A DNA stretch of 64,000 nt from the NCBI GenBank assembly GCA_963823675.1, contig CAWGMT010000014.1, forward strand, positions 124,001 to 188,000. Reading direction: 5' to 3'. The DNA comes from CAWGMT01 sp963823675 (GTDB lineage Bacteria; Planctomycetota; Planctomycetia; Isosphaerales; Isosphaeraceae). Within the stretch, counting starts at the first letter, position 1. Each line of letters starts with the position of its first letter. The notes under the pieces were generated by a model that saw only the letters and a program-made list of their open reading frames with translations, was not told the DNA's origin and searched no databases. The position numbers and the translations under genes are program-made. Of this stretch, positions 36,943 through 47,400 are shown piece after piece.

Positions 36943-36989
36943 GGCTTCCCGCTCGGCGGATTTGCGGGCTCGCCGCTGACGCTCCTCAT
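36943..36989 (-). pseudogene. First 16 codons of the gene split by the IS21-type element
   Basis: ATG at 36989 directly follows the TAG of the Mrr-like gene (TAGATG), giving MRSVSGEPANPPSGK plus two bases, which join in frame to ACQFYAFF at 32522. This marks a two-gene operon (nuclease, then this gene) before the insertion. Confidence 0.6.
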
Positions 36990-38027
36990 CTACCGCCCGG
37001 GCGTGGTGGAATTATTATGGAAGAGCGAGGGAGGGAAAGCGTGAAGCCCCAGAGCACTCCGCAGGTTCTCTTGTGTTCCCGCCTCGTCCTGCATGGCGAT
37101 CACCAGTGCTCTGTTGTCCGGTAGTCCGAGTTCGTCCCCGGTAATCTCCTCCCAATCCGGCCCCGGGGCGATGCTCTGTGTGTCGATTGCTGGCCCCGTG
37201 AGCCGGCCAGTGAAAGCGCTATTGTCAATGCAGTAGGAACCGTTGACTAAGGTGGCTTTCCCTTTGCCTCGGTATCTTCGCCATCCGCAAGTGACCAAGA
37301 CCCTGAAGCGTGAATTCAACTCCAAGTGGTCCCATTCGAGAGGAGTAACCATCGCGGGAGGAAAGCCTCTGTCGGCATGAGAGACGCATTCCTTTTGGAC
37401 CCTGACATAAGCCTCCGCGATGACATCGATCGCTTTCCTGCTTTCGCTCTCGGTCGAGATGGGCGTGTCGAAGAAATCGTTCCACGTCTTGCCCTCGAAT
37501 TCTCGCGGTAAGCCCTCAAAGTCGACTGAGATTTGGGGAGTGGAGAGGAAGAATCCGAAGTAGAAAACGGACTCTGGGAGGTCAGACGGTTCGTTGCGGA
37601 ATAGGCGGCAACATGCAATTCTGTTGACCTTTGCTTTCTTGAGCGCCGGAAGGAAGAAGCCGCTGCGGCTGTAGATCACTCCCATAGTGGCGCCAGTTGA
37701 GCGGACCTCCTCAATAAATGTGCCTATGTCACCCTTATGAAGTTTCCTGCCGTGGTCCTTGCAGCTAACGAGTGCCGAAACTGGGAAATGTCCCAACAAG
37801 CGAGCGTTGATCCAAACGTCGCATTGGATTGGCTCCCCGGTGTCACGGTCCGTTGCCTTGTAATCGAAAATGACCTCCGCATTGGGGTCTAGGGCCTTCA
37901 CGAATTGGTGGACCGCAATCTCAAAGTCCCGTCCAGGCTTGTTCGCTCTCTTCCCGGCAGGTGGACTCTTGGCTTTCTTCGTAGCGGTTAAGTGTTTGGC
38001 CGGCGTCGCGGCGGTTGTCTTGGCCAT
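36990..38027 (-). CDS. Mrr-like restriction endonuclease-fold protein
   Basis: 345 residues from ATG 38027 (AGAGG six bases upstream); an earlier ATG at 38111 is less likely. Basic, Ala/Lys-rich N-terminus, then GRDFEIAVHQFVKALDPNAE, DRDTGEPIQCDVWINARLLG, HFPVSALVSCKDHGRKLHKG and GDIGTFIEEVRSTGATMGVI: the Mrr-type PD-(D/E)XK fold with Asp70 and Lys90; the usual acidic residue before the lysine is Ser-Cys here, as in some Mrr relatives. The C-terminal half is unrecognised and may sense modified DNA or a ligand. Directly followed by the split gene, with which it formed an operon. Confidence 0.75.
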   Translation of the reverse strand: MAKTTAATPAKHLTATKKAKSPPAGKRANKPGRDFEIAVHQFVKALDPNAEVIFDYKATDRDTGEPIQCDVWINARLLGHFPVSALVSCKDHGRKLHKGDIGTFIEEVRSTGATMGVIYSRSGFFLPALKKAKVNRIACCRLFRNEPSDLPESVFYFGFFLSTPQISVDFEGLPREFEGKTWNDFFDTPISTESESRKAIDVIAEAYVRVQKECVSHADRGFPPAMVTPLEWDHLELNSRFRVLVTCGWRRYRGKGKATLVNGSYCIDNSAFTGRLTGPAIDTQSIAPGPDWEEITGDELGLPDNRALVIAMQDEAGTQENLRSALGLHAFPPSLFHNNSTTPGR

Positions 38028-38179
38028 GGGTGCCTCTTTTGGAATGCTCCCCTGTCTTGACGCCCCAGTGTGGATGCCAGGCGCTTCGTCTTGCGGAGCA
38101 CGGTAGCACATCGTAGTTTTCGGCGCTGACTTGCAGCTCGTTTATGAGGTTCATCTAATTGGTTTCCGTCTAACTTCCT

Positions 38180-38392
38180 TTAAGGGCGGCGGCGCTTGGC
38201 AGCCTCTCGTACATCTTCCACGCTCGTCTTACCTGTTTCCTTCCGCATGGTGTCGAGCTTCGCGTTGGGCGAGAACTCCGGAATCGGCCTTGGTAGGTTT
38301 TTGTTGAGCGTGTCGCGGCGTTTCTGTTGAATCTCACCAGCCTTTGGAGGCGTTTTATCGCGGTGACGATTATCTAGTCCTGGTTCTTTCAT
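38180..38392 (-). CDS. Small charged conserved protein
   Basis: 70 residues: MKEPGLDNRHRDKTPPKAGE, IQQKRRDTLNKNLPRPIPEF, SPNAKLDTMRKETGKTSVED, VREAAKRRRP. The GLDNRHRDK and KLxTxRxETG stretches look familiar from small proteins found across bacterial phyla; function unknown. Divergent from the methyltransferase gene. Confidence 0.65.
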   Translation of the reverse strand: MKEPGLDNRHRDKTPPKAGEIQQKRRDTLNKNLPRPIPEFSPNAKLDTMRKETGKTSVEDVREAAKRRRP

Positions 38393-38619
38393 CGGTTTAT
38401 CCTTTCAGGCTTGAGGGTAATGTCTCTGAACAGAATTCTATCACATCTCCCTGCCCGGTGACAGATTCAAATCAGAAATTGCCGACATCGTTGCACAGGT
38501 CCATTTCATGGCAAGGCAGGTTGGACGAATCCTTGCCAGATAGAGGCTGGCGTTTTAGGGTACAGATGGATATTATATGCTCCGGTTGGACTAACCGAAA
38601 GCAGAAACGGCGATTTGGC

Positions 38620-40206
38620 ATGCACTTAGCGAGACGATCAAAGGAATTTGGGCTGTTGGATTATTCGGCGGCTCTTCAGGAGCGGCACGAAGCGGCTACG
38701 TCTGCTGACGCCCGCAAAGAAAAGGGGCAGGTGTTTACGCCTCCGGGTGTCTGCCGCTTCATGGCCAGCCGGTTCACGCGAATCCCCGAGCGTTTCCGGG
38801 TGCTTGATCCAGGGGCGGGCATAGGCTCGCTGTCGGCAGCGGTCTGTGAGCGGGTGATGACGTTTGCTTCTCCCCGGCACATCGATCTCGTGCTGTTTGA
38901 GAATGACGCGATGCTGCTGCCGCTGCTGGACGAGAACATGCGGCATTGCCGGGAATCGCTCAAGGCGGCCGGGCACGAGCTGCGTTATGCGATCCACGCC
39001 GGGGACTTTATACTGGAAACACGAGCACGGCGGCCGCAGGGCATGCTGTTCGATAACGGCGAGGTTCTGGAAGAATTCGATGCCGTCATTACCAATCCGC
39101 CGTATTTCAAGATCGGGGCTGACTCGGCACACGCTCTGGCGATGGGGGATGTTTTCCAGGGCCAGACGAACATTTATATGCTGTTCATGGCTCGGGCGGC
39201 GGAGTTGCTGAAGCCCAACGGCGAACTGGTGGCCATCACCCCGCGTAGCTTCTGCAACGGCCTCTATTTCAGGAATTTCCGGCGGTGGTTTTTCTCCCGG
39301 ATGGCCTTGCGGCACGTGCATCTGTTTGAATGCCGCCGCAGCACCTTCGATAACGTCCTGCAGGAAAGCGTCATCACGCACACGCAGCGGTTGGGCATAG
39401 CAATGCCTTCGACCACGATCACGACCAGCCTGGGGCGGGATATTCCGCTCAAACCGGACGAGCTGACGCTGCCGTCGGCCACGATTCTCGACGACACGTC
39501 CGGCGACATGGTGCTGCGTATCCCGGCGACGGCGGAAGACGCCGCCGTCATGGAGGCGGTCGAATCCTGGCCGGATCGGTTTGCCGAGCTGGGGCTGCAG
39601 GTATCGACCGGGCCGGTTGTGCTCTTCCGGGCTGAGGAATTTCTCTTGGCCAAGCCGGGGGGCAAGGACACTGCCCCACTGATCGGGCCGCACAATGTCA
39701 AGCCGTTCGAGACAGTCTGGCCGCTGGAAAAGCGGGGCAGGCCCACCGCATTCCGCGTCTGTGCCGCCTCGGTCAAGCACTTGGTGCCGACGCGGAATTA
39801 CGTCCTGCTCCGCCGGTTCAGTGCGAAAGAGGAACGCCGCCGCCTGACGGCGAGTTGGTTATTCCACTCGCCGGAGGCGGGTTCGTATCTTGCATTGGAA
39901 AATCACATCAACTACGTCTATCATGCGAACCGCGAGCTGACGGTGGATGAGGTCTTCGGGCTGACGGCTCTGTTCAACTCGGCTCTTCTGGACCGGTACT
40001 TCCGCATCATTAGCGGCAACACCCAGGTCAATGCCACCGAGATCAGATCGATCAGGTATCCGGCAATGAAGCAGGTAGCGATGATCGGCAAGCGGCTAAA
40101 GACGCTCGGCGACCGGAATCCGGCAAAGGTCGAAGCGATTGTGCTGGACACGTTGGGGATTAATGGCCGCCTGGGAGCGTACTTGATGGAAGAAGCGGTG
40201 TTGTGA
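38620..40206 (+). CDS. Adenine-specific DNA methyltransferase, PstI/BsuBI type
   Basis: 528 residues from ATG 38620, close to the usual length for M.PstI and M.BsuBI; an ATG at 38566 is possible. AdoMet motif I RVLDPGAGIGSLSAAVCER after KGQVFTPPGVCRFMASRF, motif IV FDAVITNPPYFKIGADS, LKPNGELVAITPRSFCNGLY, and a target-recognition C-terminus ending INYVYHANRELTVDEVFG. It should protect a palindrome such as CTGCAG, but the exact site cannot be read from sequence. Stop and endonuclease start overlap (GTGA). Confidence 0.92.
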   Translation: MHLARRSKEFGLLDYSAALQERHEAATSADARKEKGQVFTPPGVCRFMASRFTRIPERFRVLDPGAGIGSLSAAVCERVMTFASPRHIDLVLFENDAMLLPLLDENMRHCRESLKAAGHELRYAIHAGDFILETRARRPQGMLFDNGEVLEEFDAVITNPPYFKIGADSAHALAMGDVFQGQTNIYMLFMARAAELLKPNGELVAITPRSFCNGLYFRNFRRWFFSRMALRHVHLFECRRSTFDNVLQESVITHTQRLGIAMPSTTITTSLGRDIPLKPDELTLPSATILDDTSGDMVLRIPATAEDAAVMEAVESWPDRFAELGLQVSTGPVVLFRAEEFLLAKPGGKDTAPLIGPHNVKPFETVWPLEKRGRPTAFRVCAASVKHLVPTRNYVLLRRFSAKEERRRLTASWLFHSPEAGSYLALENHINYVYHANRELTVDEVFGLTALFNSALLDRYFRIISGNTQVNATEIRSIRYPAMKQVAMIGKRLKTLGDRNPAKVEAIVLDTLGINGRLGAYLMEEAVL

Positions 40207-41153
40207 GCAAGATTGACGAAGCGGTTTCGATCCTTGCCTCTTTGGGGCTTCCACGTGCCCAACAGAACGAGCGGTCGGCGCTGACGCTTCTGGCATTGGC
40301 GAAGCTAGGGCCGGATGATTCGTGGAAGAGTGTACAGCGGCCGCTGCTGCGGATTTGGGACATCATGGGCTTCATGCGGGATGTGCACGGCAAGGATTAT
40401 GCCGCCAATTCCCGCGAGACGATCCGGCGGCAGACGATCCATCAGTTTGAGCAGGCCCGGATCGTTGACCGCAATCCGGATGCTCCTAACCGGCCGACCA
40501 ACAGCGGCAAGAACGCCTACCGGTTGACCGAGGAAGTCGCGGAACTGCTCAAGGCATTCGGGACGGCGGGTTTCGACAAGGCAGTCACTTACTTCATCGA
40601 GCAGTTCGGCTCGCTGAAAGTCGCCTATGATCGGCGGCGTGAAACGCACCAGATTCCGCTGTGACTGCCGGAAGGCTCTACGGTTTATTTGTCGCCGGGC
40701 GAGCACAACGCGTTGCAGGTGGCAGTCATCGAGGAATTCGGGCCACGCTTTGCTCCCGGTGCCGCCGTGCTGTACATCGGCGATACCGCCAAGAAGCACG
40801 TGGTCTTCGAGCGTGAGCAGCTTGCAAAGCTCGGCGTGCCGATCACCGAGCACGACAAACTACCGGACGTCGTGCTCTACCATGCAAAAAAGCGGTGGCT
40901 TTTCATGATCGAGGCGGTCACGTCGCATGGGCCGGTGTCGCCCAAGCGGCACCGCGAGATCGAGTCGTTTCTGGGGAAGTGCAAGGCAGAGCGGGTCTAT
41001 GTGACGGCGTTTCTGTCGATCGCGGATTTTCGCAAGTACGCCGCCGACATCGCCTGGGAAACGGAGGTGTGGATCGCGGCGACGCCCGATCACATGATTC
41101 ATTTCAATGGGCCAAAATTCCTGGGGCCTTACAACCCACAACGTACCGGATAA
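40203..41153 (+). pseudogene. PstI/BsuBI-type restriction endonuclease with one in-frame stop
   Basis: GTG start 40203. One frame spans 317 codons, the normal size (R.BsuBI is about 316 residues), interrupted only by TGA at 40662-40664 between RRRETHQIPL and LPEGSTVYLSPGEHNALQVA. First part: helix-rich AVSILASLGLPRAQQNERSA, RETIRRQTIHQFEQARIVDR. Second: catalytic region VVLYHAKKRWLFMIEAVTSH, GPVSPKRHREIESFLG, AERVYVTAFLSIADFRKYA. No indel is needed to join them. Loss of the toxic nuclease with retention of an intact methyltransferase is a usual decay path. Confidence 0.88.
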
Positions 41154-41190
41154 CCTCTTATGCAGCGGCGATAGTATCGAGGAGACGAAC

Positions 41191-41871
41191 ATGCAGCGGC
41201 GTTCTACTTCACAAGATATAAGTTGGTTTCTTGATCTTAAACGAAACGGGCAAATCGACATGGACCCGCCTTATCAGAGGCGGAGTGTCTGGAATGCCAA
41301 AGACCGCCGCTTCTTCTTGGATACGATTTTCCGTGGGTATCCATGCCCACCGATCTTCCTTCACAAAACGCTTGGGGAAGGGCAGAAGACGGTGTATGCG
41401 GTGGTCGATGGGAAACAACGTCTTCAAACGATTTTCATGTTTGCAGACAATGGTATTTCGCTTGCTAATGATTATGGCGATAAACGATACGATGGCAAAA
41501 CGTGGGAGAGGATAGAGGGAGCCGAAAAACAGCAATTCTGGGATTACGTGATACCGGTCGAATTCCTGTCATTTGATGCCAACGATACGAAAGAGGTGAA
41601 TCAGGCGTTCGATCGTCTAAACCGCAACATGCGAAAGCTCGATCCACAAGAGTTACGGCACGCGCGGTGGGACGGCTGGTTCATCAACCTCGTCGAGCAG
41701 GAGTGCGAGGATACAGCGTGGCGGAAGCTAGGAATCGTAACCAATGCACGATCCAAGCGAATGAAGGACGCTCAGTTCATTTCTGAACTGCTGTTGTTGG
41801 TGATTGAACGTAAGCAAAGGGGGTTTGACCAGCAGGGGCTCGACGCTGCTTATGCTAAGTACGAGGACTTA
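41191..41871 (+). pseudogene. DUF262 protein, 3' end lost at IS630 insertion
   Basis: Start ATG 41191 with GAGGAG seven bases before. 227 codons remain: DISWFLDLKRNGQIDMDPPY, QRRSVWNAKDRRFFLDTIFR, GYPCPPIFL, VYAVVDGKQRLQTIF, FDRLNRNMRKLDPQELRHAR. The DGKQR motif is the signature of DUF262 (ParB-like fold, nucleotide-using domain of GmrSD-type enzymes). The frame enters IS630 at 41872 and no matching C-terminus is found beyond 43160, so the HNH or other partner domain is gone. It sits 37 bp downstream of the restriction genes. Confidence 0.8.
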
Positions 41872-43160
41872 GTGGTCCGTTTCACAAATAACGTCGTGGT
41901 TGGGATAGACTCTTGGTATAAGGAGGTGAATCCCGGAAAAAAAGCCCGGCAAGGAAAGGAAGCCGCTATGCCAGGTTCGGTGCCCGCTCGTTGTACTTTC
42001 CCGGACGATTTCCTGCAAGACGCACTCGACACCGTTCGAAGGCGTACCGTTGCGGTACAGATCGTTCAGCGTTATCGCCTTGTGTTGCTCTTTCATGAGC
42101 AGCCTAGCTTGCGAAACGAGGACGCTGCTGAGGCCGTCGGCCTTTCACCTCGCCAGGTACAACGTTGGCGAAGTCGCTGGGCCAACGGCGATTTTTCCGT
42201 CGAGGATCTGCCTGGGCGTGGACGCAAGCCCGCTTTTTCCCCCTCTGGATCAAGCGTTGATACATGCCCTGGCGTGTGAAGTGATCGCCGAAACCGAAGA
42301 ACCTCTGAGCAGGCAGTCGCTTGCCGATCTGGTGCGACGGGCGCAAACAACGTTGGGCAAAAAGATCAGCCGAAGTACTGTGTGGCGGATGCTGCATGAG
42401 GCGGCCATCAAGCCCTGGCAGTATGAGCATTGGCTTTTTGCGAAGGATCCGCGGTTCGCCGAGAAGGCCGGGCCGATTCTCGATTTGTATGCGGGCAATT
42501 GGGAAGGCCAGCCGTTGGGGCCGAAGGATTATGTGCTGAGCATGGATGAAAAGACGAGCATCCAGGCGCGCGGGCGTTGTCATGAGGAAACACCGCCCAA
42601 GCCCAAGCAGACCCGGCGCATCGAAGCGGAGTACGACCGGAACGGGGCGTTGCAGTATTTGGCGGCGTGGGATGTCCATCGTGGCATTGTGCTGGGCCGA
42701 TGCGAGAAGAAGACGGGGATCAAGCCGTTTGGTTTGCTGGTGGATCAGGTGTTGGAGCAAGAGGTCTACGAGGAGGCGATGCGTTTATTCTTCATCGTGG
42801 ACAACGGCTCGTCACATCGCGGCCAGGCGTCGGTGGAGCGTATGCGTCGCCATGACAAGCGAATCATCCTGGTGCATACGCCGATCCATGCAAGTTGGCT
42901 GAATCAGGTGGAGATCTACTTTTCGATCATTCAAAGGAAGGTGCTGACACCGAACGATTTCGCGACGTTGCAAGCGGTTCGCGTGCGTTTGGCGTTGTAC
43001 GAGGAATTGAGCAACCGCACGCCGCGTCCCTTTATGTGGAAGTTCACTCGACAGGACATGCTGGACTGGCTAAAACGTGCGGCGCCGCACTTTTTAACAG
43101 CTTCTGCTGCGTAGGAAAAAGGAACGCGACAACCACGACGTTATTTGTGAAACGGACCAC
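41872..43160 (+). mobile_element. IS630-family insertion sequence
   Basis: 1,289 bp bounded by TA dinucleotides (41870-41871 and 43161-43162), the target duplication of this family. The ends are perfect inverted repeats of about 30 bp starting GTGGTCCGTTTCACAAATAA and running to CGTGGTTG. One transposase gene in two frames. It interrupts the DUF262 gene. Confidence 0.92.
41968..43114 (+). CDS. IS630 transposase, two frames joined by +1 shift
   Basis: First frame from ATG 41968 (AAGGAAG before it): HTH domain LLFHEQPSLRNEDAAEAVGL, SPRQVQRWRSRWANGDFSVE. Second frame from about 42236 to 43114: QSLADLVRRAQTTLGKKISR, then the DDE core with Asp in YVLSMDEKTSIQARG, Asp in LFFIVDNGSSHRGQ, and Glu in LNQVEIYFSIIQRKV. 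The frames overlap at CTTTTTCCCCCTC (42232-42244), a homopolymer pair suited to programmed frameshifting, which is known in IS630. An indel error is the alternative. Confidence 0.88.
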
Positions 43161-43498
43161 TAAGATGCCATATACCGTCTCACCCGTGAAGGTTTCGACG
43201 ATTGATGGTTATTCCGGCGTCGGCGCAAATTCTGCCCCAGTTGCCATACCTCAACCGAGCACGATGGCGCCGTCCGCGAGCTTCCGTTGGTCTCAACTCC
43301 TGCCCGGAGCCGTAAATTTCGACGCCTTTCAGCGCCGTGGGCCACTCTCTATTCGCCCTCTTGGCGGGGGCGCTGGGGGCTGTGATCGCCCAGTGGTTCC
43401 ACAATCGTGCTGACGTAGAGCGGCTTTCGGGCGGTCCCTGATCACACCGTTCCTCTCGCGTTGAGGGAGGACGGAGGGAGCGGTGGGCGGGATGGCGG

Positions 43499-43755
43499 TC
43501 ATGCGCCGCCTCCCACGTCGATCGGCCTGGCGTCCTCCTCGCCCCAGATGTTTTCGTTGTGCCACTTGGCGAAGGCCCAGATGAACTCTGCGTCGACGCC
43601 GGTGGCCTCGTCGATCATGCGTTCGATGGGCGTCCGGCCCGGCTTCCACTGGTTGCCGGTGTCCGCGTGGAACGCGATTAACCTATTAACGGTCTGGATA
43701 ACGGAGATTAGCGCGGTTACAGGACCAAGGGTAACGGACGCTCAACACCGGAAAA
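43499..43755 (-). pseudogene. Hypothetical gene fragment (C-terminal part)
   Basis: Minus-strand frame without a start codon: TALISVIQTVNRLIAFHADT, GNQWKPGRTPIERMIDEATG, VDAEFIWAFAKWHNENIWGE, EDARPIDVGGGA, stop. Good protein character, upstream part absent. Not recognised. 43163-43498 has no gene I can support. Confidence 0.45.
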
Positions 43756-43824
43756 GGTTCATCAGCATGAAAGGTGATTCGACAGTCTTCGGGCCAGAGG
43801 CAACCTCGCAGCGCGCTTCCGTCT

Positions 43825-44070
43825 GATCGACCGAAGCGTCGAATGCCGGCTTCAGGTCATCATCCTCCAAGCCGAGATTTTGCTCCGTCGTCGAAACCCT
43901 CGCATAGCCGATGATCATCCTCCACGGGCTGGCCGCTAGAGTGAAGAAACCCGTCGCAGTGGGTTTTTTGAGATGAAGTCGCGAAGCTGCCAGCGCGGTA
44001 AAGAAAACGCTCGTTTGATTGATGACCGCCGAAGCACGCAAGGAAATCGATTCGCCACCGATGACGGGGC
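43825..44070 (-). repeat. Direct repeat R1: start of a serine resolvase gene with its leader
   Basis: About 246 bp repeated in the same orientation at 51111-51355 with close to nine in ten bases equal. On the minus strand it encodes, from ATG 43918, MIIGYARVSTTEQNLGLEDD and DLKPAFDASV, the N-terminus of a resolvase/invertase including the catalytic Ser in YARVS; the rest of the gene is missing. Upstream of it is a stem AAACCC/GGGTTT with a T run. R1 and R2 flank the Avs-like gene. 44071-44452 has no supported gene. Confidence 0.75.
43947..43969 (+). terminator. Terminator-like stem and T-run in R1
   Basis: AAACCC, loop GTCGCAGT, GGGTTTTTT. The same structure recurs at 51233-51255 and, with one loop change, at 52374-52396. 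Confidence 0.5.
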
Positions 44071-44452
44071 CGCGAGTAAAGAAACCGTAGGTTTGATTGA
44101 CAGCCCCTCAGATCGAGCTCCGCCGGCCGTTCCTGACGTCGATTTATGACTCGAGTTCCTTTCCGTCATCGCATGGGACGTCATGCGCGCGTCGGTGTCG
44201 TCGGACCGAAGGGCGCGAGACTTGGTTCCGACGCGCACGGTGAGGGCATTGGGGGGCGTAAGGCAGTCTACCTGGAGCGGAAGGACATGGCACCCGCGTC
44301 AACGAGGAAGGACATGGACTTTGCAATCGGCGTGACATGGCTGTCGGCTGACGTCTGGGCCAGACGCACGCGGTTGAACTCGCACGCGGCTGCTTCCTAT
44401 CCCAGGCAAGCCGGCAAGGCGGTCCAGCTATGAGGCGTACGACTCGCTGGCC

Positions 44453-47400
44453 TCACGTGACGCCGGGCCTGCGCGGGACAGCGCCCGTTGCCCTTGCGGT
44501 GGCGGACCGCTCCCCGCCCCGCTCAAGCGTGGCCGTCCGGGTGATCGAGCGGGCTCGCACCACGTCCCCGAGCCTCTCACTCAGCACCGCCCAAACGTCC
44601 GGTGCCGCGAGGACCAGCCAGCCCTGACCCACACAGTCCTCCGGGAGCGGCCCGCCCATCCCCGCGGGGCCGTCCTGCCACCACACGGTCTCCGCCATCG
44701 AGCGTCCCCCCGCGTCCCGCCAGCGGAACATCCCATCGTCAGCGACGGACCAGTCCAGTGAGAGGGCCAGCGCCGGGTCGAGCGCCACCCACTCCCCGGC
44801 GGGGTTCTCATCGGTGGACCCACTGGGGTGGCCGATGACCGGGCACCCAGCCCGGGCCGCCGTCGAGTCCGGGTAGTCAGCAACGCGGCACGTCCCGCCG
44901 TGGGGGATGAGTTCGCCGTGCGGCAGCCCGGCGTCCGCCCGAGCGCACAGCACGGAGAGCCGCCGCTCCCGCCGATTGCTGTGGGCGTCAACCGCCTCCA
45001 GTTCGGATGATTCAGCGAGGACCACGCGGTCATCGACAAGTTCGGGCAGCGAGGCGAGGGCGTCGTTCGCTGCCCCCAGCCAGGCGTCCGTCCGGTCGTT
45101 CCCCCAAATGCCGGTCTCGATCGTCGAAACCTCAGCCGGCCGCTGGGCGGGCTCGACGAGTGCGAGGGCCGGATCGCACAGCCGCAGGTTGGCGACGAGG
45201 CTTGCGGCGAGCCTCGCCTCGATCTTGCCTGCCCGCCATAGCTCGCCGATCAGCCGATGCGTTGCCCGGAGCGCAGCAACGGAGCGCGGGCGGCGGTAGG
45301 TGAACCCCAGCCGGGCGTCGTCCAGACGCCTGAACAGCCACCGCTCCCCTGCCGCGTTCCACTCCTCGATGGGGACGAGTTCGCCCATCAGCCGGGCCCC
45401 CCGTCGGAGCAAGTCGATCTCCCGCCTCCCCGTCGCTCTGGCGAGTATGCGGTAAGCCCACCGCACGATCTTGAGCAACTGACGTGGATCGTCCGTGTCC
45501 GGCCACGGCTGCCCCTGCTCGGGGAAGCCGGGCCGTTCCAGGTCCCGCAATGCGTCGTCTGGCAGGAGGATTCCGTTGAGGGCGCTCGCCGGCCCGAGGC
45601 CGGTCGGTTTCTGAGGCTGCGTGCCGAGGAGGCCGGAGGCCAAGACAACCAAGTCGGCGTCGGGCGAGCCCGCCAACGCCGACAACTGCGGCGACATGGA
45701 AGCCGGGAGCGAGGCGTCTCGGCTGGAGGCCGCGTCGAGCGTCTCGAGGGCCGCGCGACACCTCCGCTCGGCCGGCGACAGCAGGCGGCGGAAAGCGGCC
45801 GACAGGTCGAGGTCACCGGCCAGCAGCCCATGGGCGACCGCCCGCCGCGCTGCCCTGGAGACCGGGGCGGCTGGGTGGTCGATGTTCTCCAGCAGCAGCC
45901 CCGCCAGGGCCGGGCCGACCGGCGAGGCGTCCGCCTCCGTGTCGGGCGGGTTGATGCCCGTGGCCGCGGCGTGTTCGTCGAACAAGGCGCGCAGGTGGTC
46001 CTCGACCTCCGGCCACACCTGGGTCACGGGCGGCGTGTCCCGCAGCTGCGCGACGATCTCCTCCAGGGTGGTAGGGTCGTTGCCTGCGTCGGTCGCCAGG
46101 AGGTGCCACAGCCGCCTGCGGCCCTCTGTTGGGCGCGCGGCGATGAGGGCCTGAGTTGCGTCCAAGCGGCTGCCGTCGCCGTACCGCCTCGACCACGTAA
46201 AGCGGTGGGTCCCCTCTAGTGCGAGCGAGGCGATCCGGTAGGCTGCGTCATGGTCACCCGCTTCCAGACGTCCTTTGCCCACTTCGAGTATTCCATACAG
46301 AGCCTCCTTCGTCCTGAACCGCATTGCGCGGACCAGTGGCGCGAGATCCTCGGGCGGGCGCCGGTCGAGCAGCCGGACCAGGACGGGCCGCCAGTCGAAC
46401 CTCGACTCCAGGCTTTCCCTCCGAGCCAAGTCCGCGAGGGCCGCAATCTCTCCCGATCGCCCCAGGACGTCCTCCAACGAGAGATCGTCCCCATCGTCGA
46501 GGGCGAGGCGGTCATCGGGGCGTCCGGGGAAGGGGTCGTGCGCTCGATGGGCCGGCGGGGCCGGGGGAGAGGCCACCAGGGGCGGGAAACCCAGCCGGTC
46601 GGCGGCCGAACGTATGCCCTGACGCCACCCCTCACGGGAGCCGGGGAAGGCGAAGATGCCGACGCGGCGGGAGAGGTAGTCAGCCGCCCAGGTCATGGCG
46701 GGCCGGCCGCCCTCGCGGTGCGCCACGGCGATCGCGGACTCGGCCAGCGGGGCGTCGGCGGTCCTGGCGAACGGCACCACCAGTTCGCCCAGCGCGAGGA
46801 CCGCCAGCCTCCACGGCAGGCCCGGCGATCCCATCAGCCCCTCGAGCAGGGATTTCACGCGGTCGGCGTGGTCGATCACGCCTCGGTCGAGAAGCCATCG
46901 GCTGACCGCCGACGCGCGGCCGGGGTCGAGCCTGGCGGTGGACCTCACCAGGTCGTAGGCACCGTCAGAGGCGACCCCACGCCCCGTCTCGCGGAGGACC
47001 GCGACCGAGGCTGCCAGCCAGTCGAGCAGCCCAGCCGCCCGCGCCGAGTCAGCCACCGCGAGGTGGTCGAGCCACGTCAGCCAACGGCCGAACTGGTAAT
47101 CTTCTCCCACAACTCCGTTGGCCCGCCGTACCACGCGGCCCAGGAGAGCGCGGGCCTCGCCGGCCTCCCCGAGGATGACCCAACCCCTTGCCTGCTCCTG
47201 GGACTCGCGGACGAACTGGTAGATATCCCCCTCCGGCTCAGCCGCGACCCGCCGCAGTTGCTCTGCCGCCCACGCCCGGTGTTCGTCGTGGGCGTCGGCG
47301 AAAGCCAAGGCGACCTCCCGGCGGAGGGCGGGCGGCCAGTGCGGCAGGCTCTCCCCCTTCCACCGCTCGTCGAAGGCCCCGCGAAGCGACGCCAGGGCCT

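Noticed and set aside
40662..40664. UGA recoding (selenocysteine or Trp) in the restriction endonuclease, considered together with the TGA at 2548
   Set aside because: TGA ends many genes here normally, no SECIS-like structure is evident, and the enzyme family has no selenocysteine; a nonsense change or base error is simpler.
42895..43413. Plus-strand frame running out of IS630 into 43163-43413
   Set aside because: Its first part is antisense-type overlap with the transposase and the rest has no recognisable protein character.
43947..43969. Rho-independent terminator of a plus-strand gene
   Set aside because: Kept only as terminator-like: no plus-strand gene precedes it, and the structure travels with the resolvase leader repeat.
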